A DNA stretch of 64,000 bases from Agrobacterium leguminum (GTDB taxonomy: Bacteria; Pseudomonadota; Alphaproteobacteria; Rhizobiales; Rhizobiaceae): positions 62,001 to 126,000 of the forward strand of contig NZ_JADQWB010000004.1 in the NCBI RefSeq assembly GCF_015704895.1, read 5' to 3'. Positions 59,851 to 64,000 of the stretch are shown in pieces. The notes beneath the pieces are model-generated. The model saw nothing but the letters and a program-made list of their open reading frames with translations. It made no database searches and was not told the DNA's origin. Both the position numbers and the translations under genes were made by a program. Positions within the stretch are counted from its first letter, which is position 1, and the number at the start of each line of letters is the position of its first letter.

Positions 59851-60885
59851 ATGGCGACAGAACTATCCGCACTCCCCGCAAACCATCCCCGCACGGCATT
59901 TGGCAAGGTCGGCGTCCTGCTCGTCAACCTCGGCACACCTGACGGGACGGACTATTGGCCGATGCGCCGTTATCTGGCGGAATTCCTGAGCGACAAGCGG
60001 GTAATCGAATGGTCGCGTCTCTACTGGTATCCGATCCTTTACGGCATTGTTCTCAACAAGCGCCCGCAGAAAGTCGGCAAGGCCTATGAGGAAATCTGGA
60101 ACCACGAGCGCAATGAAAGCTATCTGCGCACCTATACTCGCAGTCAGGGCGAGCTGCTGGCGGAAGCGCTGAAGGACCTGCCCAATGTCGCGGTCGACTG
60201 GGGCATGCGTTACGGCCAGCCCTCCATCGCCTCGAAGATCGATGCGCTGAAGGAACAGGGTTGCGAAAAAATCCTGCTTTTCCCGCTTTATCCGCAATAT
60301 GCCGCATCGACCACGGCAACCGTGAACGACAAGGCTTTCGAGCATCTGATGAAGCTGCGCTGGCAGCCCGCCATCCGCACCGTACCGCCCTATCACGACG
60401 ATCCGGCCTATATCGAGGCGCTCGCCGCCTCCGTCAAAAACCATCTGGCGACGCTAGACTGGGAACCGGAAATGCTGATCACCTCTTTCCACGGCATTCC
60501 GCAATCCTATTTCAAAAAGGGCGATCCCTATTATTGTCACTGCCAGAAAACCGCCCGGCTGCTGCGCGAGGCGCTGGGGCGGACAGAGAAAAATTTCATG
60601 ATCACCTTCCAGTCGCGTTTCGGGCCGGAAGAGTGGTTGCAGCCCTATACCGACAAGACCGTGGAAAAGCTGGCGTCGGAAGGCATCAAACGAATCGCCG
60701 TGATGAATCCCGGCTTCGTTTCGGATTGTCTTGAGACGCTGGAAGAAATCGCCGGTGAAGCGGGCGAGATTTTCCTGCATAATGGCGGAGAGAAATTTAC
60801 CCATATTCCCTGCCTGAACGACAGCGCCGAGGGCATGAATGTTCTCGAAAAGGTTGTGCGGCGGGAGTTGCAAGGATGGGTGTAA
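59851..60885 (+). CDS. hemH: ferrochelatase
   Basis: 344 aa from the ATG at 59851; the open frame 33 codons upstream is leader. Inserts Fe2+ into protoporphyrin IX. GVLLVNLGTPDG (strand 1, residues 18-29), LLFPLYPQYAASTTATVND (about 143-161) and the catalytic histidine in TSFHGIPQSY (about 208-217); near the C-terminus MNPGFVSDCLETLEEI. Length and composition are typical of alphaproteobacterial HemH. Upstream 280 bp has no clear iron-box that I could verify. Starts the hemH-SPFH-nfeD group. Confidence 0.95.
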   Translation: MATELSALPANHPRTAFGKVGVLLVNLGTPDGTDYWPMRRYLAEFLSDKRVIEWSRLYWYPILYGIVLNKRPQKVGKAYEEIWNHERNESYLRTYTRSQGELLAEALKDLPNVAVDWGMRYGQPSIASKIDALKEQGCEKILLFPLYPQYAASTTATVNDKAFEHLMKLRWQPAIRTVPPYHDDPAYIEALAASVKNHLATLDWEPEMLITSFHGIPQSYFKKGDPYYCHCQKTARLLREALGRTEKNFMITFQSRFGPEEWLQPYTDKTVEKLASEGIKRIAVMNPGFVSDCLETLEEIAGEAGEIFLHNGGEKFTHIPCLNDSAEGMNVLEKVVRRELQGWV

Positions 60886-60942
60886 TCTTGCCATAACGAT
60901 GCCGGGGTAAAACCCGGACGGTTCTGATCAGGAGGAAAAGTG

Positions 60943-61992
60943 ATGATTGCATTGGGCGGTTTCGACATCGTCGTCATGGCAGCGGTGGTTCTCGTTATTC
61001 TGGTGCTGTTTGCCGGCATCAAGACCGTGCCCCAGGGGCATCGCTACACGGTTGAACGGTTCGGGCGCTATACCCGCACGCTTGAGCCGGGCCTGAACCT
61101 CATCGTGCCGTTCTTCGAAACCATCGGTTCGAAAATGAACGTGATGGAGCAGGTCCTGCATATACCGACACAGGAAGTCATCACCCGCGACAATGCCAGC
61201 GTCTCCGCCGACGCCGTCACCTTCTATCAGGTCCTCAATGCCGCGCAGGCCGCTTACCAGATCGCCAATCTGGAAATGGCCATCGAAAACCTCACCATGA
61301 CCAATATCCGTTCGGTGATGGGCTCGATGGACCTCGACGAATTGCTGTCGAACCGCGACGCCATCAATGATCGCCTGCTGCGCGTGGTGGACGAGGCGGT
61401 GGGACCATGGGGCATCAAGGTTACCCGTATCGAAATCAAGGACATTGCGCCGCCGAAGGATCTCGTCGATTCCATGGCGCGGCAGATGAAGGCCGAGCGC
61501 GAAAAACGCGCGCAGGTGCTGGAAGCCGAAGGCGCCCGCAATGCCCAGATTCTGCGGGCGGAAGGCGCAAAGCAATCCGCCATTCTGGAGGCGGAAGGCC
61601 AGCGCGAAGCGGCATTCCGCGATGCCGAGGCGCGCGAGCGTCTGGCCGAGGCCGAAGCCAACGCCACCCGCATGGTCTCGGAAGCCATCGCCGCCGGCAA
61701 TGTCCACGCCATCAACTATTTCGTCGCCCAGAAATATACCGAGGCTCTGGCGGAGATCGGCACGGCGAAGAATTCCAAGATCGTGCTGATGCCGATGGAG
61801 GCTTCGGCGCTGATCGGCTCCCTCGGCGGCATCGGCACGATTGCGAAAGAGGTTTTCGGTGACAGGGGCGATGCGCCGACCGCGCCTGCCGCCTCCACAG
61901 CGTCCCGCTCCGTGCCGCCGACGCGGCCTTCCGGCCAGAGCATCAACGTCACGATCCCCGGTAATCCCTTCGGCTCTTCATCGGAGAAGTGA
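60943..61992 (+). CDS. SPFH/band 7 membrane protein (QmcA-like)
   Basis: 349 aa from ATG 60943, with an AGGAGGAAA site at 60930-60938. One N-terminal membrane helix (about 6-26), an SPFH domain (about 25-190, FGRYTRTLEPGLNLIVPF then ITRDNASVSADAVTFYQV) and a coiled, Ala/Glu-rich stalk (about 190-270, QVLEAEGARNAQILRAEGAKQSAILEAEG) that forms oligomers. Stomatin/QmcA-type scaffold of membrane microdomains. Followed with TGATG overlap by nfeD, its standard partner. Confidence 0.93.
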   Translation: MIALGGFDIVVMAAVVLVILVLFAGIKTVPQGHRYTVERFGRYTRTLEPGLNLIVPFFETIGSKMNVMEQVLHIPTQEVITRDNASVSADAVTFYQVLNAAQAAYQIANLEMAIENLTMTNIRSVMGSMDLDELLSNRDAINDRLLRVVDEAVGPWGIKVTRIEIKDIAPPKDLVDSMARQMKAEREKRAQVLEAEGARNAQILRAEGAKQSAILEAEGQREAAFRDAEARERLAEAEANATRMVSEAIAAGNVHAINYFVAQKYTEALAEIGTAKNSKIVLMPMEASALIGSLGGIGTIAKEVFGDRGDAPTAPAASTASRSVPPTRPSGQSINVTIPGNPFGSSSEK

Positions 61993-62459
61993 TGATGTTG
62001 CAACGGCTTGCCACTGAGCTGGGACCATGGAGCTGGTGGATCGTCGCCTTCGTGCTTCTGGCCGCCGAACTCATCGCTCCCGGCGTGTTCCTGATCTGGA
62101 TTGGCCTCGCCGCGCTGGTCATCGGCGCGGTCTCGCTGCTTTTGTGGGATGCGGCATTCTGGGCCTGGCAATTGCAGCTGGTGCTGTTTGCCGCGCTTTC
62201 CGTCGTCTTCGCCCTGCTCGGCCGGAAATATTTCGGCAGGAACCGGGCGGCAAGCGACGAACCCTTCCTCAACCAGCGAGAGGCAAGCCTTGTCGGCCGC
62301 ACCGCGACCCTTCAGGAACCGATTGTCGAAGGGCGTGGCCGCATCAGGCTGGACGATACCTGGTGGCCGGTCAACGGCGAAGACCTGCCGGCCGGCACCC
62401 GGGTGAGGATCGCTTCCGCACGCGGACGCACGCTGACAATCGAGCCGTTGGACCGATAG
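61992..62459 (+). CDS. NfeD-family protein
   Basis: 155 aa from ATG 61992 (an ATG one codon later is possible). Several N-terminal hydrophobic helices (about 12-75) and a C-terminal OB-fold (about 95-150, SLVGRTATLQEPIVEGRGRIRLDDTWWPV), characteristic of short NfeD1b proteins. Works with the SPFH protein in membrane organisation and possibly proteolysis control. TGATG coupling to the SPFH gene. Tail-to-tail with the KpsF gene. Confidence 0.92.
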   Translation: MMLQRLATELGPWSWWIVAFVLLAAELIAPGVFLIWIGLAALVIGAVSLLLWDAAFWAWQLQLVLFAALSVVFALLGRKYFGRNRAASDEPFLNQREASLVGRTATLQEPIVEGRGRIRLDDTWWPVNGEDLPAGTRVRIASARGRTLTIEPLDR

Positions 62460-62493
62460 ATTCAGACCAGCTTTTTCAGGATCGGCGGTGGCT

Positions 62494-63489
62494 TCAAGCC
62501 ACGCCAATTCTCAAGAGATCGTGGAAATGCACCAGCCCGATGGGCCGGTTGTCGTCATCGATGACAATCAGCGCGCCAATGTGGAATTTTTCCAGCGTCG
62601 CCAGCGCGCTCGTCGCCAGCACCGATTTTTTGACGGTCTTCGGCGTGCGGGTCATGATGTCGTCGACCGTCATCTCGGCGAGGTTGCGCGACAGGTTGCG
62701 CGCCATATCGCCCTCGGTGACGATGCCGCACAGGCGGCCATCCTCGTCCAGAATGCCGACACAGCCGAAATGCTTGCGGGAGAGAACCCCGACCGCTTCC
62801 GGCATGGCCGTTCCCTTGTTGACCAGCGGCACACGATCGCCGGTATGCATGATATCGCTGACCAGCGTCAGGCTCGCCCCCAGTTTGCCGCCGGGATGAA
62901 ACACCTTGAAATCGCCCGCCGTAAAATTGCGCGCCTCCAGCAGTGCAACGGCAAGGGCATCGCCCAGCGCAAGCTGCATCAACGTAGAGGTCGTAGGCGC
63001 AAGGCCGAGCGGGCAGGCTTCCTGCTCATTGGGAACCAGCAGCACGATATCGGAAGCCTGCGCCAGCGATGAATTTTCCGAACAGGTGAGCGCGATCAGC
63101 GGAATGGAGAAACGGCGCGAATAGTTGATGATGCTGCGCAGTTCCGCGCTTTCGCCGCCCTTGGAAATGGCCAGCACCACATCATCGCCGCCGATCATGC
63201 CCAGATCGCCGTGATTGGCCTCCGCCGCATGCACAAAAAAGGCAGGCGTTCCGGTGGAGGCGAAGGTGGCGGCAAGCTTCGCGCCTATGTGGCCGCTTTT
63301 CCCGACCCCGGTAATGATGAGACGGCCATTGGACTGGCCGATGGTCTCGATCGCTTTGCAGAAGGGGTCGGAAAGACCGTTCCTCAGAGCATCCTCAAGG
63401 GCGGCAAGGCCAGCCCGCTCCATCGAAATCGTCCGCACGGCGGATTCGATGGCATTGTCTTCGACCAGTTTGACGGCGCGCGTAATCAT
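62494..63489 (-). CDS. kdsD: D-arabinose-5-phosphate isomerase (KpsF/GutQ family)
   Basis: 331 aa. SIS sugar-phosphate isomerase domain (about 40-185; TGVGKSGHIGAKLAATFASTGTPAFFVHAAEANHGDLG and SKGGESAEL) followed by a CBS pair (about 205-325). Makes D-arabinose-5-P, the precursor of Kdo for lipopolysaccharide. Active-site His and Lys regions of KpsF/KdsD are present. No other Kdo genes are in the window. Its start ATG has no strong ribosome site; convergent with nfeD. Confidence 0.93.
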   Translation of the reverse strand: MITRAVKLVEDNAIESAVRTISMERAGLAALEDALRNGLSDPFCKAIETIGQSNGRLIITGVGKSGHIGAKLAATFASTGTPAFFVHAAEANHGDLGMIGGDDVVLAISKGGESAELRSIINYSRRFSIPLIALTCSENSSLAQASDIVLLVPNEQEACPLGLAPTTSTLMQLALGDALAVALLEARNFTAGDFKVFHPGGKLGASLTLVSDIMHTGDRVPLVNKGTAMPEAVGVLSRKHFGCVGILDEDGRLCGIVTEGDMARNLSRNLAEMTVDDIMTRTPKTVKKSVLATSALATLEKFHIGALIVIDDDNRPIGLVHFHDLLRIGVA

Positions 63490-63601
63490 GGCCGACTGTT
63501 ACTCTTTCAGCTGGAATAAGTCCACTCTCCAGCCGACAGGCACCGGGTTTTAGTCGATGTCGCCCGAAAATGTTCGACGGTTTCGGTACAGCGGCATGTC
63601 A

Positions 63602-63967
63602 TCAATGACGCCGATCCGGCGGAGAAATCTCCTCCATCGTTCCAAGCCGCTTGAAAGGGATGTTTTCCTCGTCGACCAGATATCGCCCGAGCGTCCTTAC
63701 CCATGAGACCGAGCCGTCGCTGCGGCGCACGGCATATTCCTGATTATAAAAACTCGCGGCCTTTAGGGTAATCAAAGCCGTTTCGATCACACGGTTTCGA
63801 TGATCCAGGTCCACTTTTTCAAGCATCTGAAAAATGCTGATGCCCTGCATCGCCTGCCGCAGTGGAATCCCGAAGAGTTCAGCACATACTTCGTCTAGAT
63901 AGAAACGGTCATTGGTAATATCCCAACAATAAAAACCGACCTGCTTGGTGTTCAAAACGGGATTCAT
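63602..63967 (-). CDS. lone PAS-domain protein
   Basis: 121 aa, essentially a single PAS fold (VGFYCWDITNDRFYLDEVCAELFGIP ... YAVRRSDGSVSWVRTLGRYLVDEEN). No output domain (kinase, GGDEF, HTH) follows before the stop, so it could be a stand-alone sensor, an inhibitor or a fragment of a larger signalling protein. The ATG lies 33 bp from the window edge. Ligand unknown. Confidence 0.7.
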   Translation of the reverse strand: MNPVLNTKQVGFYCWDITNDRFYLDEVCAELFGIPLRQAMQGISIFQMLEKVDLDHRNRVIETALITLKAASFYNQEYAVRRSDGSVSWVRTLGRYLVDEENIPFKRLGTMEEISPPDRRH

Positions 63968-64000
63968 GAAACGACGCTGTCACACAAAATAAAATTCAAT

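Noticed and set aside
62486-62504. Inverted repeat at the nfeD/kdsD junction as a terminator
   Set aside because: The perfect part (GTGGCTT-C-AAGCCAC) has a one-base loop, which cannot form a stable RNA hairpin as drawn, and there is no T run.

Overview
The window is alphaproteobacterial chromosomal DNA, GC-rich, with gene content and order typical of the Rhizobiaceae. Agrobacterium or a close relative is the best guess. Pointers are an Omp10-type lipoprotein, homospermidine synthase, GapR, RcdA, a 6S RNA next to zapA, DUF1192/DUF4164/DUF1036/DUF882 proteins and a rhizobial-type promoter. The species is inferred, not proven. I see no phage, insertion sequence, CRISPR array or tRNA.

Layout. 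1-5.2 kb: flavin-dependent oxidoreductase, YebC regulator, small stress protein, secreted MBL-fold protein, YmdB-like phosphoesterase and 5-formyl-THF cyclo-ligase. 5.1-7.5 kb (minus strand): DUF4164, zapA, 6S RNA, CorC-like protein and cyclo-ligase. 7.8-16.1 kb: central carbon genes tkt, gap, pgk and class I fba, interrupted by a small lipoprotein and a K+/H+ antiporter. A 27-bp perfect palindrome lies in front of fba. 16.2-27.6 kb: an accessory catabolic cluster with a fused TRAP transporter, its binding protein, two short-chain dehydrogenases, an IclR regulator, a thiolase, an acyl-CoA ligase and a double PPC-domain protein. A convergent two-gene split version of the PPC protein and an Lrp regulator follow. 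The cluster probably imports an unknown organic acid, activates it to a CoA ester, oxidises it and cleaves it.

28-37.9 kb: MFS transporter, DUF1192, a probable CtrA-driven small RNA locus, rcdA, rpmE, a fused ABC exporter, an FAD dehydrogenase, a MotA/TolQ-like plus OmpA-like pair and an inositol monophosphatase. 38-46 kb: Sel1 protein, thiamine-phosphate-synthase-like protein, TauE permease, two YdcH proteins, purEK, rpmJ, TPR protein, gapR, DUF1244, N-formylglutamate amidohydrolase and DUF1036. 46.3-55.2 kb: pyruvate kinase, DUF882 secreted protein, sigma-54 response regulator, oligoendopeptidase F, class IV aminotransferase and diguanylate cyclase. 55.4-64 kb: homospermidine synthase, Omp10, LysM-tailed 5'-nucleotidase, ferrochelatase, SPFH/NfeD pair, KpsF-type isomerase and a lone PAS protein.

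The most interesting points are the CtrA-box promoter plus terminator upstream of rcdA, the fused-versus-split PPC proteins within the catabolic cluster, and the operator-like palindromes in front of the TRAP operon and fba. Several real genes are shorter than 60 codons and were read directly from the sequence (27717-27872, 30609-30779, 40823-40999, 43190-43315).
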